Notes: generated from the letters alone by a model not told the origin. A stretch of 64,000 bases of DNA from Nannobrachium achirus (GCA_963921795.1 OY997649.1:60694372-60758371), one strand, 5' to 3'; shown: positions 1 to 47,406, counted from the first letter of the stretch. Translations and numbers: made by a program.

Positions 1-2083
1 ACAATGTTTGAGAACCACTGCATTATGTGATTTATAGAGTTTGTAAAGATGCTTTCGTTAATGTGCTTAGTCGTCCCACATTTACTCTCTCTTGTTGGTC
101 TCGTCCACTTTCATTCACCGGGTGACAGTACAATACTTTAGCAGTTTGCCCTAAAGACTGGTTTGTGCAGATCATTTCAATGAAGCTCTCCTAACAATAC
201 CACTAAGCATCCTGATAGTCATGCATCATAGATGCATCTGCATTACTATGCCCTTTCTTATACAAAATATTACAAGGAATGTCATGGGGAAATAGTGTAA
301 ACATTGATTAAATTACAATAGCATTAGATTTCTCTTAAAAGTATACAGTATATGTATATATCTTGAACCACAAGACATTTCATGCATAGCTTTTTTTTTT
401 TAAATGTTTGCCTTCTTTTCTTCAGTTTTTCTATCTATTTATTTTAAGTTGGTTTTAACTTGCAATGTCTGTATAAATTGAGGTCATTCCATTGTGTAAG
501 GTGTGCTTTCCTCAGATCATTGTGATTGCTGAACAGCCACACGCTTTCAACTGATTGTGAGTGTGGCAGACCCTGCTTTTGGGGGCAACTGGGTAACTGG
601 GTTACCCCCACCGCCCACAATTTTCGATGTAATTTTTTTCCCGTCCCGTCAAGCCCACAATGCGTCGCATCACGATGTGTTGTGTGTGAGCTTGTAGAGT
701 GGATACTCTTTGCCTTGCGACACCGTCGTACGACTTTAATATAATCAGGCTATGTGGTTAAAGCGGGGCCACGGCTGCTCCAGGCACATGGACGTCACGA
801 GCACAGTGCATGCAAATAAAGCTGCACATACTTATGACACAGACACTATTTCACCTTCTCTACCTGTGTAAGCGGAGCAGACTGCGTTGAGAGTACGAAA
901 TGTAATGCATTCAGTATAAAAAATGTCTGCAGTAGAAAACCTCTGGGCTATCAGGACGAGCCACACGCTTTAGAGAGGTATAGAGCTTAGTTAGCAGAAG
1001 AAGAGAAGTCCCTTTTTCTGCCAGCTCTTACCGCATCTAAGAGAAAAAAAAAAACTAAAACATATTTCTGTTCACTGGTCGGTTTCTCGCAAAACAAAGA
1101 GCTAATCGTTTCCCACAAACTCAAATATCACGACTAAAACAGACTTACAGATTCATAAGATAAGCCTAATATTATACTAGGGTGTGCTATAAATTTAAGA
1201 CACAAATTAACAGCAACTGATGAAAGATTGAGCTAGATATGTTTCATCTAGCTCAAAGTCCATTCATATATGAATCATGAATCATAATATGATTCATGAA
1301 TATTATACAGACCAGATTCATCTAATTTCTATCCTAACCTGAGCAATGTATCAATATGTAAACATTTTCCTCACAAGATTATGTCAGTGACATTGGGCAC
1401 AGTTGAAATATTTCAAGGTGCATTTGTGTGTTGTATTATGTCTCTGGCCTTGCATGCTCATACAAGTGTTAGACTTAAATTGTGTTATCATTTCACAGGA
1501 AATGTATAGAAAATTATACCCTGCCACAGCCACACTAATTAACTTAATAATTAAGATTTAATGGAGGCTGTTGTGAACCTACATAGATAAACACCACAAC
1601 ATATTGCTATTCTTGCTCCGTGCCTGTGCATTTTAAAAATGTCTTTTACTTTGGACTGTACTGAGTTCAGTACACCATTCAACTTAATTCACACAGGCCT
1701 TTTATGCAACTGTATGCGAAGATGTACTTTCTAGTGTAGATGTCTTAAGATGCATTTTTAATTATCTATCTTGCACTGATTCAATCATAAATGTATTTCT
1801 CTCTTTTTTTTTTTAAGTATGCCATTTTTGACTTTTCAAGTGTGCCATAAATCTCAGCACAGGCAGAGACGTAGGAAAGAAAGAACAGGTTATATTACAT
1901 CTGGGAAGGGAAAGACATGGGAGCAATGCCTCTTTTTCTTTCGGTAAGGTATGGGGCAGGAAAGATTTATGGGCAGAATGAAATGGAGCCTGAATGCCAT
2001 GAAGATAAAGGTCTCTTGGGGATGGGGGAAACTGGACTGACAAGGGGAGCGATTTTAGTTCATGCAGATTAGGAGGCTAGCGG
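1..2083 (-). other. probable rph3a 3' UTR and downstream flank
   Basis: No coding ORF is recognisable. The stretch is AT-rich and mostly not repeat-like, as expected for a neuronal 3' UTR. A minus-strand AATAAA lies at 438-443 and an ATTAAA near 1555-1560; either could end the transcript. Which is used cannot be told from sequence alone. Confidence 0.5.
438..443 (-). promoter_or_regulatory. candidate rph3a polyadenylation signal AATAAA
   Basis: Canonical hexamer on the minus strand about 1.64 kb past the rph3a stop. Several T-rich stretches (plus strand) surround it. Position fits a long 3' UTR, but this is a chance-prone motif in AT-rich DNA. Confidence 0.3.
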
Positions 2084-36011
<33,928 letters not shown>

Positions 36012-36058
36012 GGCTGCTGCTGCGCTGTCACAGGCTGCAGGTGGACAGGGAGACACGC

Positions 36059-36072
36059 ACGCACGCACACGC

Positions 36073-36126
<54 letters not shown>
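36059..36126. repeat. (CA)n microsatellite upstream of rph3a exon 1
   Basis: About 30 CA units with CG interruptions. In RNA sense it is (UG)n, ending 25 nt upstream of the 36035 acceptor. Confidence 0.95.
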
Positions 36127-36130
<4 letters not shown>

Positions 36131-36967
36131 ACGAACAGATTAGAACCACTTTCTTCTACCTTTCAATCACAGATTTCCAGCCACGGACTCTTTCCAACGC
36201 TTACCACTGCCGACGTCGCTGCCGAATTCGGTGCCGTTGAAGGCTGCCTTAGTGCCTTTAAACACCAAATATGAAATCATTTGACACGTTACCAGAGTCC
36301 TGCAGCTATATTATTCTTGCTCCTTCTATAGCCTACCATTCAAGCCTTATACTGTATATGCGTTCGATAAGACAACTGCCCCTTGTAGTTTATCTTGCAA
36401 TGTAATCACTTATCACGTCTTAGCCGCAAAACCTGAAGGTACTTTATGCTTGCTGGCTGGCAAGCAATAGCTATCTGGGATCTTTATCTCTTGTGCTTAT
36501 GCAGCACTGGCGATCGTATAGCGGTTCTCTCATCAGTGATGACATTTTGCTCCCGAAATCTGTGAGGCAGCATAGCATAGTGCTGGCCTCACATTGGCTG
36601 GCCACCAGGTGCACTTTCTCTTATTGCCTCAGGACCGATACAAAGATGATGCAACAACGTACTACAGCATAAGATTTACAAAGCAAGCGTGATCTGATCT
36701 GTGTTTGTACTTTGTAGATTTGTGGTATCGACTTTCAAATTGAATGGCTTGAATGGCTCAAGAAGCCATCTATCTTACTCTTATCTATTTAAGTCTCACA
36801 ATCAATAACAACCTTTTTCTATAATGCCCATAGTCTACGTATGATGCAACTACTGAGCAATTCAGGTTCCACAGACAGAGGCTGCAACGATGTCCCTAAC
36901 AAAAGTAATTCTATTTGTGTGAGTGGCACTTGGACATTTTGCTTTCATGTCGTACTTGGGGGTATAA
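36127..36967. other. non-coding flank, no element recognised
   Basis: Mixed-composition sequence without TE ends, tRNA-like heads or coding signature. If the upstream untranslated exon is far away, this is rph3a intron 1 of the UTR. Confidence 0.45.
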
Positions 36968-37754
36968 TAGGGTGACCATATATTCAGCCGCTCAAACCGG
37001 GACGCTAACCACGGTTTCCTAAAACCGGGACCCTCAAAGCAATGTGCACGTTCACCGCGCACACGTGCCCCCATTCTCTAACGTTCATGCACGCGCACAT
37101 AAGCACCGTAGGCTTGCATACAGTACAGGCAGTGAGTGATTGACAAACAGCCTCAGCGTTGAATTTGTTCATGTTTTCTGATTGGTTAGGTGAGCATGTT
37201 TTCATGAAAAGAACATGATAAACGGATATGCAACCACTGAAAACAGCTACTATTATTTTAATTCTTGCAAAAAACGGGACAATTTTTTTGTAAATGTTGA
37301 AAATTATATTTAACTAGCCCTTACCCGTTCAAAGATATGAGCTCCAAAATGATGTGCAGTGTGTGGGTTATGGGATGTGCACTGTGCATACAGTATATGA
37401 GGGATGGAAAGTAACTTTAACTGGTGCTTGCATGATAATATGTAGGAGCATCAATGTAAGAAATACCCGTTTCGTTTAATGGCTACCCCCCCCCCCCCCC
37501 CCCCCCCCATAAAAATGCTAATATACAGTATATGATTTGTGAAAGTGACAAACAGGCTTCACAGTTATGTTAGGTGTGTTCATATGCTAATGGTGATGCG
37601 ATTTCAGTTCAATTGCTCCAGCCACTGAGGAGAAACGCTGTTTCAGACAGACAGACAGACAGACGTTCGCAAAATTATAGTATAGATATATATTTAATGA
37701 TATTTGTTGGGACTCGGAACACGCAGCTTCAAACCGGGACGTCTGGTCACCCTA
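36968..37754. mobile_element. hAT-like element, TAGGGTGACCA family
   Basis: Left TAGGGTGACCATATATTCAG with AAACCGGGACG, right AAACCGGGACGTCTGGTCACCCTA. Flanks GGGGTAT/AGGGTAT are a possible worn 8-bp duplication. Contains a poly-C run (37486-37508) and a CAGA run. Confidence 0.8.
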
Positions 37755-37979
37755 TAGGGTATGACGAACTGTAAAATGCCACCATGAGTCAACTGGGAGT
37801 GGTTCTGCTGCAGACTTGGCCTGGTAAACCATCCTGTTCGCGTGAATTCACATGTCTTCTGCATGGGAAATGTTAATTCATGCGACCAGGGTGTTTACCA
37901 GGCTACTGCAGACTCTGGAGAGGGGACATCACCCCTGGGGGAACGAGCCAGGAGCATGGACACTAAAATCCTCCCTTAA

Positions 37980-38487
37980 AGGGATATTCCACTTTCAACA
38001 GGGAGCAGTGGAAGGGCTCTCTCCACATACACACCCATTGTAACTTCAAACTCCATTTTAACCATGATAGATTCATTAAAAACACCCATTATTGTTTCTG
38101 GTGACTCATAATACCCTCCTAATATGTGAGCAGGCCATGTTTTTTCGATTTTTTCATTTATTTTTAATAATTATTTGGGAAAATGGAAAAAAGATAATTA
38201 TTAAAAATAAATGAAAAAAGTTATCAAAAAGAAACATGGCCTGCTCACGTATTAGCAGGGTAGTATCAGTCACCAAAAAAAAATAATGGGTGTTTTTAAT
38301 GAATCTATCATGGTTAAAATGGAGTTTGAAGTTACAATGGGTGTGTGTGGGGCCTGGAGGGCCTGGTAACATTTACATCAAATATCTAAATATTCAGTCA
38401 AGCAAATTAAAAACTGTTCAGGGTATTCTTAAAAGCCTCATTAGATGATAAAATTACCAAAAGTTTTTTTGAAAGTGAAATATCCCT
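37980..38487. mobile_element. long-arm MITE with TTAA target sites
   Basis: Ends AGGGATATTCCACTTTCAA and TTGAAAGTGAAATATCCCT-like, flanked by TTAA (37976-37979 and 38488-38491). Most of the length folds back: GTAACTTCAAACTCCATTTT and AACACCCATTATTG recur in inverse. Piggybac-type target site. Confidence 0.9.
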
Positions 38488-38491
38488 TTAA

Positions 38492-40212
38492 ATTTAACCC
38501 CTGAAGGTCAATTTGGGCCAATGTTTACACTTTCAGAGTTGAATTAACACTGAGGATTATACAATGTGAGACGTAAGGCCAGTGTATCCCACAAAAGAGC
38601 AGGAATGGTCCCTTTCAGAGGGACTTTGTATCTTGTGCTTCCATTTCCAAGTAAACAAAGGTTGCAAACTGTGATGCCATTGTATTGTGGGTGGAGAGAC
38701 GAGTAGGAGAGGACTTAAGAGAGAGCTTAAGGATAACGGGGGAAAAGGAAAATCAATAGAGGTCCCATTTGTCTTCGGTTTCTTCGCGAGTGAGCCGTCC
38801 ATATGAGTCAGGACCAGCAGGGAAGGGAGGAAAAGAGAGAAAGAGAGAGGGAGGCCATGACACGTCAGTGAATTCTAGTTTCTAAATCCTCTAAGAAGCA
38901 CACATAAAACTATAGGTGCTGACAATGACCAGAGAGCCTCTCGGCCTCTCTGCTGCGTGTTCAACCGTACTGACGCTGTGTTACATCAACCTACCATTCT
39001 GTCACGAACACATGTTTCTATATTGCCCGCAGCATTCACTAAAAGAAAAAAAAAATAAACCAGCAAAACGTTTCTATAAATAGAAAATATGGGTGTGGGC
39101 AGCTTCCCTGATACTACTGCTGCCTCTCCTCCTCAATGGTGAGGAGAGGAGTGCATTTATCTTATTCTAGCACCCTGGGGGTGCATTACTCTGACTGTAT
39201 GCATCCCACACACTGAGCCTGGCCACCGTGACTCTCTCTCCCTGCACAAAAATGAATTATCCCCCTTTTGTTCAACAAGATTGTCCTGGGGTGGTCGATG
39301 GAGAGGAAAGCAGTACTAGAGAGGCATTCAGTCGCAGACAAGACAGATAGTGGATAACCACTCACCCAGACGAGACACACGCAGCTCTCTAACGCAACGG
39401 ATATACCGGTAGATGTTGCTTTGTCACAGAAAAGTGAGCCAAGAGAGATGAATGCCCTTGCTGATGAGGGGAATCTACGCCGAAATTGCGTCAAAAAAGA
39501 TTTAAGCGGTGGATGTCTGTCAGTCAAAGGCATCAGCATAATGTATATCTCAGACTTACTTCTCCATTCAGAACAGTTTTGGGGGAAAAAAGAATGATGA
39601 AAATGTACATTCCATGGAGCAAAACCTTTTAAATGTCAAAGATCTAACTTCAGCCATATCTAATGAAATAAGGTTGTCAGATGTCAGATGGAGCTGTGTT
39701 GTAATTGCACGGTTGCGACATGATGATTGCTGTATCCTTTCAATGACTGCACTCTTGGAGTGACACGATTTTAATGTGCGTCATCATCTATGACTCTGGC
39801 TAATTCATATTCCCTCCTCGTCATCATAGTATGATGACTCAGACAGGTGATAGACACGTCCTCTGAGGAGCGGTTGGTGTTTGCTTGCGCGTTTCCAAAA
39901 AGAAAAAAACGACTTTAAGCTTAAGCGAAGATGGCTTGGGAGGCAGTGATCGTCAGTGCGGGTTCCCGGGAACCACAGCACATCAAACCGTCTGGGCTAA
40001 ATGCACTCTGGCAGAGCAGGAGCAAAGCACAGATGAGAAGGACCAGACGAGACGATGACTGGAGGAAACACCACCGGAGTGGGATTGATTCAAATCAGTA
40101 GTCTGCATGTGTGTGGCTGTGTGGACTGACAGGACTAGACTGGTACTGTCCTTAAATGTTTTAACGCTTGAACACTAGCATCCCTGGCTATCCCTACTAC
40201 TATACTGGGGCA
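38492..40212. other. non-coding flank, no element recognised
   Basis: No TE ends, exon or RNA gene seen. The 117-residue minus ORF at 39186-39539 has no domain or splice support. The sequence looks single-copy within the window. Confidence 0.45.
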
Positions 40213-40520
40213 AACCTTTGCAGAAAATAGCAGACCTAAGCTCACGGCATGTCGCCCTGCGACGCATTGTGAGCTTGTTGATCTGGTAGTTCTGGCAAAG
40301 ATATCGTTGTTGTCGGGTGGAAACCTCGTATCTCCAAGTTTCAAACTTGTACGTTCTTTCGCAAAGCAAAGCCCTGCTTCATCACACAAGGCCGTCGCAA
40401 AAAAGTAGTGAAAACAGCAGATCTACAAGCACACAACGCCTCGCACCTTGTATGTCCAAAACGAATGGTTTTGGACATACAAGGTTTTCACCCGACACCG
40501 TCGATATTAAGAGTACAGCG
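40213..40520. repeat. rearranged MITE pieces with two modules
   Basis: A module with outer stem CTTTGC.CAGAA/TTCTGGCAAAG (40216-40300). A TGTCGGGTGGAAACC piece follows, then an inverse copy with a half module (40406-40448), ending CACCCGACACCGTCGATAT. Confidence 0.75.
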
Positions 40521-41044
40521 AAAACAGAAGAGGCCCTAGCCCCTACCATACGGCCCTGGGGGACTCCGGTCAATTAAGCATAGGGTTTAAGTGGTTACAG
40601 GATTATCATTGTAAGTCCTCCATGCTCCTCCATTCCCCCTTCACAGCTGGAGCTTCCCTATAGTAATAGGGGGGGGGGGGGGGGGGGGGGTGGTAGGACC
40701 AATTTAGAAACCCACGAGTCACGCATGGGCCTGAGAGGATAGTCAATACAAATCTGCATCACTGCAGGATGCACTTCAGGGACGTCACGCGCAACTCCCA
40801 GCGCATGCCAAACGCAAGAACATGTTCCACTCACTTTTAGTAACATGTGACCTGCATTCCCCTTAGACACACATGACACAAATGCATACATCTCGCATGA
40901 CCAAAATAGCAAGCTTAACGTGTTATCTGTCACTTGCGCAAACCGATCCTGAGATGCAATGTTTTGCAGGGGTTGTGATGGAAGTTCAACACGTACATTC
41001 ACTATAGTAAAGACCAAGCACACCTTCGAATGATACATCATTGC

Positions 41045-41345
41045 GACTATGAAAAGCTCCACCGGCTGTCCGTCAGTCCGTCACATCACGTCACGTCACA
41101 CCTTATCTCCGGCACCGTTGCCCTGATCCATGCCAAACTTTGCACACACACTCCTTGGCTGCCAAACCACAACCTCCACCCCTTGTTTCTCACATGGCCC
41201 TCTTCTAGCGCCACCATCAGGTCTATTTTTGCAAAACACATCTTTGGACACTGCTCCTACAGATTTTGGCCTAAAATCACGCAAAGCGGTACACAGTATC
41301 TCTAAAGTCACGTCATCAACATAGATCTGTCCCATTTCCCATATT
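41045..41345. repeat. repeat with ATCTCCGGCACCGTTG motif, copy 3
   Basis: TTATCTCCGGCACCGTTGCC, CATGCCAAACTTTGCACACA and TTTTGCAAAACACATCTTTG match 51420-51600 (inverse) and 18886. Confidence 0.75.
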
Positions 41346-41593
41346 CCCTCCTGATTGGCTACGATTGCCTTCTAAAGTTTGTGTATGTAACGTGATGGTC
41401 GCGGTTTTAGGGTTGTTTATAGAATATGAAATAGATACAAAGACATAGACGTGGTGAGGTATAAATACACTTCACGCATTGGCAAGAGGGGAGCAGAAGA
41501 GGGAGTAGTAGCTGTCAAAGATACTGTATACAGTATTCCCTTCTCCTGTTGGAATTAATAGACTCATAGCCCAGTTCTAGTCTCCTAAAGGGG

Positions 41594-42753
41594 TGCCACC
41601 TAGCCATAAATCATGATTCTTGTAGAGTGCTTTTATTTTTTGGACGTTTTCTCTCTACAAGAGTTATAAAGGGGAGTCAGAACGCTCTTGCTGGTTGAGT
41701 CCTTCCGTCCATTTTCGGCTCAAAACATGTACAAATCAATATATAAGGTGCTCAGCGCATTGTCCAAACATTTTTCTACTGAACCGTCCACTCGTCCATA
41801 TGATTCCAATAAATTCATGTTTACTCAAACTTCTCTGTGTCTTGCATTTCCTCGTCGGAATGCTTCCGCCCGCCTACAAAGAATACTTTAAATGAGATAC
41901 TTTAATCATTAAAGCTTATTTCCACAGGAAACCATTAAAGTTTAATGGTTTCCTGTGGAAATAAGCTTATTCAAGTTAAGAGTTAAGATCTGTTTATTTG
42001 ACAGGGACCGTGCTCATTAATGGACATGTCAGTTTTCACTTCAATGTAAATGAGCCAGAGTTAGCCCGCCGCGTGCTAATTTTCATCTGTAGTCCCTGGA
42101 CCCCCATTGGTGGTGATCAACCCCCCCAATCCAACCCTTGATGCTGAGTGCCAAGCAGGGAGGCATTGGGTCCCATTTTTATAGTCTTTGGTATGACCCG
42201 GCCGGGGAATTGAACCCCCGACCTCCCAGTCTCAGGGCGGACACTCTAACCACAAGGCCACTGAGCTGGTAGACCTTTTCATGGATCTCCTTTTAGTAGA
42301 CCTTGTACCAGTGAACTGTACCGTCATGAAACTGTACCTTTTCCTATGCAAACTTCTAATAAAGTCTTCAATCAATCAATCAATCCGCATACACAACGTC
42401 ATGTCCTAGTATGAGCGATTAGTGGAAGGGGATCAGCGTCACGTGATATGTTCGGCCATTTTCACCCCATTGCGGTAAAGAAGGAAAGCGATGAGATTCC
42501 GAGACAAGTTTGAGTAAACGTTACTTTATTGGAATCATATGGACTAACACATGCCCACGAGTGGACGGGTCGGTAGAAAACTGTTTGGACAATGCGGTGA
42601 GCACCTTATATATTGATTTGTACATGTTTTGAGCCGAAAATGGACGGAAGGACTCAACCAGCAAGAGCGTTCTGACTCCCCTTTATAACTCTTGTAGAGA
42701 GAAAACGTCCCAAAATAAAATAAAAGAGTTATGATTTATGGCTAGGTGGCACC
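41594..42753. mobile_element. large fold-back element, about 230-bp arms
   Basis: GGTGCCACCTAGCCATAAAT at 41594 is inverted at 42733-42753. The arms stay alike to CATATGATTCCAATAAA (41797/42537). The loop carries a second short palindrome (41912-41968, TTTCCACAGGAAACCATTAA type) and a SINE. Confidence 0.88.
42000..42285 (-). mobile_element. tRNA-derived SINE
   Basis: Minus strand: AGCTCAGTGGCCTTGTGGTT with A-box-like TGGTTAGAGTG, B box GGGTTCAATTCCC, then a body ending in TGTCAAATAAACAGATC. tRNA-like but with a SINE body, so not a tRNA gene. Confidence 0.88.
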
Positions 42754-44090
42754 ATATGAAACGTGAAGTAGTGGGGCCTAAGTGACGCAGTCAATTCAAA
42801 AGAGCCAAGTTGCGCCGTCATGTTTCTGGCCCCATCAGTTTAAAAGCTGCAGTAGACCTCAAACGGCCACCATGTCAATTTGGCTTCAGCCCTCCCCCTG
42901 GTGTCTGGGGTCTTGGGTGGCACCTACAGTACATCACACCGATACAGGGTTAGTGTGACTGCCCCCAAACTGGACTTCTGGCACAGATAAGACTACGGTT
43001 CGACTGATGTTCACACGAATCTTTATTTTCCAGATGACACTCATCAATCACCGTGATTAACTGTGAAAATGACAAATACATATTTTAGACACAAATAATC
43101 AAACACAATTAAACACAATGACCAATTACTTGATGAAAACAAACAATAAGACAATGAAACAATAAAACATGTACAAACAATGAAATGACAACCAAACAAT
43201 AAAAGGGGACATACCGTGTGCGCCTTCTGTACCACATGTATTTAGGACTAGTTAAATGTTTCTTTCTTATTTTGTAGTGACCCTTGTTGGCCCTTTCTTC
43301 TTATATTTTAGAGACTCTTCTCATACAGAGACAGAGCTCCCCTCTGTTCTATCAGCTCAATCTACCTGAACCTCAGCAGGTGGCCTCTATTTAACTGATT
43401 GGAGTCATGTAACCACGCCTACTACCTGTGCCCCACATTACACTGCCTTGACAACAAGATGGCACTGAATTACCCCATTAGAAATACACAATATGTAACC
43501 CAAAATACACAAATTATCACCCTAAACATATTTCCAGAAAACCAACAATAAAACAAAATAATCGCCTAGCTCCCCCATTGCTGGGACAGCTACAGTTAGG
43601 GTGAGGCAAAGTTTGGCAGTCTACTTTCTATTGATTGTGACAGCTGAGCAGGGGGAGGAGTTGTTATCAGATCTTAAGATACAGTAGATTGGTGGCAGCT
43701 GCAGCAGGGGGAGGAGTTGTTATCAGATGGAAGATGGATTGGTGACAGGTGAGCTGGGGGAGAAGTTGTTATGAGGTGAGATTGAAATCAGGTGAGCAGG
43801 TGAGTACAGCGAGATAGTTATCAGTTGTGTGATCACATTAGCAGGCGAGAGAGAGACGTTATCCGATGTGTTGTCTTCCGTCCTCCTGATCAACTCCACT
43901 TACTGCACCGTCTATTTATTTAATGTCTCTAATACATCAAACTCATCTTGATGAATTGAATAGGACCACAATAGAAACAAAGCCCTCAGGGCTTTTTGTG
44001 TTATCCTTTTAGCATTATTTAATAACTGCACATCTGTACTTTATCCCCAGATTATTTTCATGCTCCAGACTGTATGACGGAAGCACATCT
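42754..44090. other. non-coding, low-complexity and uncertain repeats
   Basis: 43020-43220 is a run of CAAACAATGAAACAATAAAA-like sequence. 43640-43830 has three diverged copies of a GCAGGGGGAGGAGTTGTTATCAG-type unit. 43960-44030 resembles the tail at 11740 (TTTTTGTGTTATCCTTTTA). No coding region. Confidence 0.5.
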
Positions 44091-44094
44091 TTGA

Positions 44095-44422
44095 ATATAT
44101 GTATTTTTTAACTCAAATTTTGCTTCTGGGTGGTCCCTGGAACTAAATATTTTGAGATGGGGTCCGTGGCCAAATACATATCATTTTGGGGGTCCTTCAC
44201 GTGAAAAGGTTTGAGCACCACTGACGTAGAAACATAGGTTTTTCAAAAAAAACCTTAGAAGGATTTGAAATATTCAAAGACACACACACATTTTCACGAT
44301 TTTTCAAAAATAGCAGATCTACAAGCTCGCAGCGCGGTGCTGTGAGCTTGTATATCTGCCATTTTTCAATAGTTAAATGAATCCTTGTACTCAGGGCCCA
44401 GAATTTGGTGCGACGCCCCTGG
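44095..44422. mobile_element. partial CAGGGGTGTCGCACC-family MITE
   Basis: Core TTTTGAGATGGGGTCCGTGG, module 44301-44374, and right end GGTGCGACGCCCCTG. The left end is lost. Confidence 0.78.
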
Positions 44423-44527
44423 TAGAAAGAATAGAAGAAACCAGACAGAGTGAGTGAGTGGCAGCGGAGACGGAAGCGCTGTCGCTGAATGGATCGATCC
44501 AGCATGGATCTTTGTAGGACAGAGCAT

Positions 44528-45032
44528 CAGGGGCGTCAATTGGGTATGGCAGGGGTATGCAGTCCAGGGGGGGAAATAAAAGTTACTTTTAAATATAAAT
44601 CCATGAATGTCTCTTTGTCTATCTGCGCTGGTTATTATGTTGTTAAATTACAGTAAAATAACTACACATGCAAAATTAAACAAAATGGTCACTTTAACAT
44701 GGTATAATGATTATATTCTCCAGACTTGTATTCTTCCCAGCTTGACAAAATGGTATATTCCCAGGTTCCGCAGGTCAGCTGCACAGGTGCAATGCATTAT
44801 TATTGTTAATTGTGGCACGTTTACTAACATGCTAGTTTAGCTGCACTTGAACAACCATTAGAGGCTGCCATATCCAGCCCAAGAAACCATAGAAACCTGT
44901 AGCGCGAGGCGTTGTGAGCATGTAGATCTGCTATTTTCACAATAGAACCGTGTTATACAAAATGTAATGCCTCTTTTCCATGAGGACTCCCATCTCTGCC
45001 ATACCCTAGCTTTTGCTGAACTGACGCCACTG
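44528..45032. mobile_element. hAT MITE, CAGGGGCGTCAATT family, copy 2
   Basis: Ends CAGGGGCGTCAATT and AACTGACGCCACTG, exact 8-bp duplication CAGAGCAT (44520-44527 and 45033-45040). A half module is at 44897-44947 with the CATG/GTAGAT variant, where copy 1 has another palindrome. Confidence 0.95.
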
Positions 45033-45040
45033 CAGAGCAT

Positions 45041-45691
45041 GACTGGGTTTGGAGGGGGATGACGATGAAAAGAATTTATCTGTATAGTGTCATCTTTGGT
45101 CCCCTTGGAGGGGGATCGATGGAAATGATGTGTTGCAGCAAGCTCTTAACGTGTTTGTTATTATTATTACTAATGAACATCACACAATGACGTTGGTGAA
45201 CATGAATATCGCAGGATTTTATGACGTTTTGAAAGACAACCTCGTCTGTTCATTGCCATCTAACTACAGAGGGAAGCCTTTTAAAAATCTGCTGTATAAG
45301 TGAATTTTCTTGGGCTTTCACTATAAAGCACAATTCGTACTTTGTCACTCGCCGTAAGCGTAAATATTATTTTCATTAGGATATTTACAGTGAGCATTGC
45401 CAAGGTATTAATTGTTTTTTTTTTAAATCCACCCAATAGAATAAAAAGCCAGAAGAACTTTGTTAACAGAGGTTTTTTTAAAAAACAAAAATGCATTTAG
45501 AACAACAACACATTTGTAAACCATTTGTAAACCAATGGATTGCAGAATTTATTTGCTTTCCAGCAGATTAATGGGATTCTCAGCTCAAACTCCCATGATC
45601 GCTTTCACTTTAATTCATCATATATCAGGGCAGCATTCTCACTATAATGTCCGCAGGGTTGACGATGACATATTGATATGCACAGGTTTGA
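45041..45691. other. non-coding, nothing recognised
   Basis: AT-rich sequence without TE ends or coding signature. Confidence 0.45.
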
Positions 45692-45699
45692 GGTAAAGC

Positions 45700-46235
45700 C
45701 AGTGGCGTAAATATGGAGTGTGCAGCTGGTGCGACGCACCAGGGCCCAGACACGCAGGGGCCCATGAAGGAAGAGGGAAAAAAAAGAAAAAAAAGTGAGT
45801 GGGCCCCTGAGTGGGGTGCCAGGGGTGGGGCGGTAAAGTAATCTGAGAATGGGTTTAGGTAGTGCTGAGTAGCTGCCTAGGCTAGGCCCTAGCTGGTGGA
45901 GTGCCGAGTGAATGATAATTTGTCATCATCCTTTGAGACCTGTCAGCTGTGTGTCAATCAGTCAGGATGGGTCGCGTCGCGATGACATGACGTAAGTTGT
46001 TGTGGATGACAGGCAGAAAAGTTAGCAAGGCTAAGCAAGCATCATGTTTAGGAAAAACAAACACAAAAGCGGCTCTCGAAATCCTTTGTACATTCTTGTA
46101 CTTCTGCTTATGTGGACATAAATAAACATTTCAAATGTTACTTGCGCTTGTGTCTATAGGGGTGGGTGGGGTGGGTTGGGGGGGCCCACAAAAAATATCT
46201 GCACCAGGGCCTATCACAATGTTGTTACGCCACTG
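45700..46235. mobile_element. hAT element, CAGTGGCGTAA family
   Basis: Ends CAGTGGCGTAAATATGG and GTTGTTACGCCACTG. Flanks GGTAAAGC/GGTAAGGC match at 7 of 8. Interior GGGCCC blocks (CACCAGGGCCC) are inverted. Confidence 0.88.
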
Positions 46236-46687
46236 GGTAAGGCCACGGCATTGTTCCAGGACGCTGACAAAGCCTTGCAGTAAAGTAGCCTTTGCCATAT
46301 TGCCTGCTGGCTGCTGCACAGTCCCCCAAACACTACCATGACAAACTGCTGCACAGTCCCCCCAAACACTACCATGACAAACTGCCCGGTGCTCGCCTCC
46401 AACGCCTTTAGAAAAACTACTGGAGGAGGAAAGTAGAAGCCAGAATTGATGTTCACATCAGTGCAGCATATCCACGCTGCTTAAGACTCAATAAGCTAAG
46501 TGCAGCCGTAGACACTTTTTTCAGGATGTTGGTTGTGAGATGCAATAGTTGCTCAGCTATAACACAGCGCCGTGGAGGAGCCCATTAAAAACTCAACAGC
46601 CGTAGTGCAACCATAGGCATTTTCTCTATAAGAACAAACACAGGCAGCTGCTCAGCCATGTCGTTTCGCTGATATCTTCAGAGAGGA

Positions 46688-46926
46688 CTATATCGTCGTT
46701 GTCGGGTGGAAACCTTGTGTGTCCAAAACCGTTTGTTTTGTATTTATCATTTAGAAAATGATTTAAACTAGTGAAAACAGATCTACAAGCATACAACGCC
46801 TCGCACCGGCTGTTTTCACTACTTTTGTGCGACGGCCTTGTACGATGAAGCAGGGCTTTGCGAAAAGATTTACAAATTTGAAACTAATTGGAGATACAAG
46901 GTTTCTGCCCGACAATGACAATATAT
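46688..46926. mobile_element. MITE, TGTCGGGTGGAAACC family, copy 4
   Basis: ATATCGTCGTTGTCGGGTGG to GCCCGACAATGACAATATAT; module 46770-46822 with a truncated right inner arm. Confidence 0.85.
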
Positions 46927-47406
46927 ATGACCATGCAGGCAACCTATAGAGCAGTGGTTCTCGAACTAATTTCAAGGACCCCATAACTCTCTAGCTGGAG
47001 TGGAAGAAGCCCACCCTGTTAAAGTGCTCTACCATACTTAATACATTCATACATTTAATTTCACGTTTAATATAGTAGAGAGGCGTTGCAGAGCATTGTG
47101 GGTAGTGGGATGCTAGGCCTCATGAGGTTAAATATAATGCATTGAAACTCAAGTCCCTAAAAAGTCAAAAAGGTATGAGCCATAGGGACTTTAGTTTCAC
47201 ATTTTTTGGAGCCCATTTGCCATTTGTTTTGAAAAGACCCAAGTTGAAGGATCAGCGCTCCGAGCTCCATCTCAGCTCCCTGCGGGCCCTCCTGGCCATT
47301 CCCACAGTCTAGGCTGAGCAGTAATGGTGTTCTGGCCTTTGGCCAACCAGAGATATCATACAAAAAGACTGGGGTTGTATCTATATCTTATATCTTTATA
47401 TCTATT

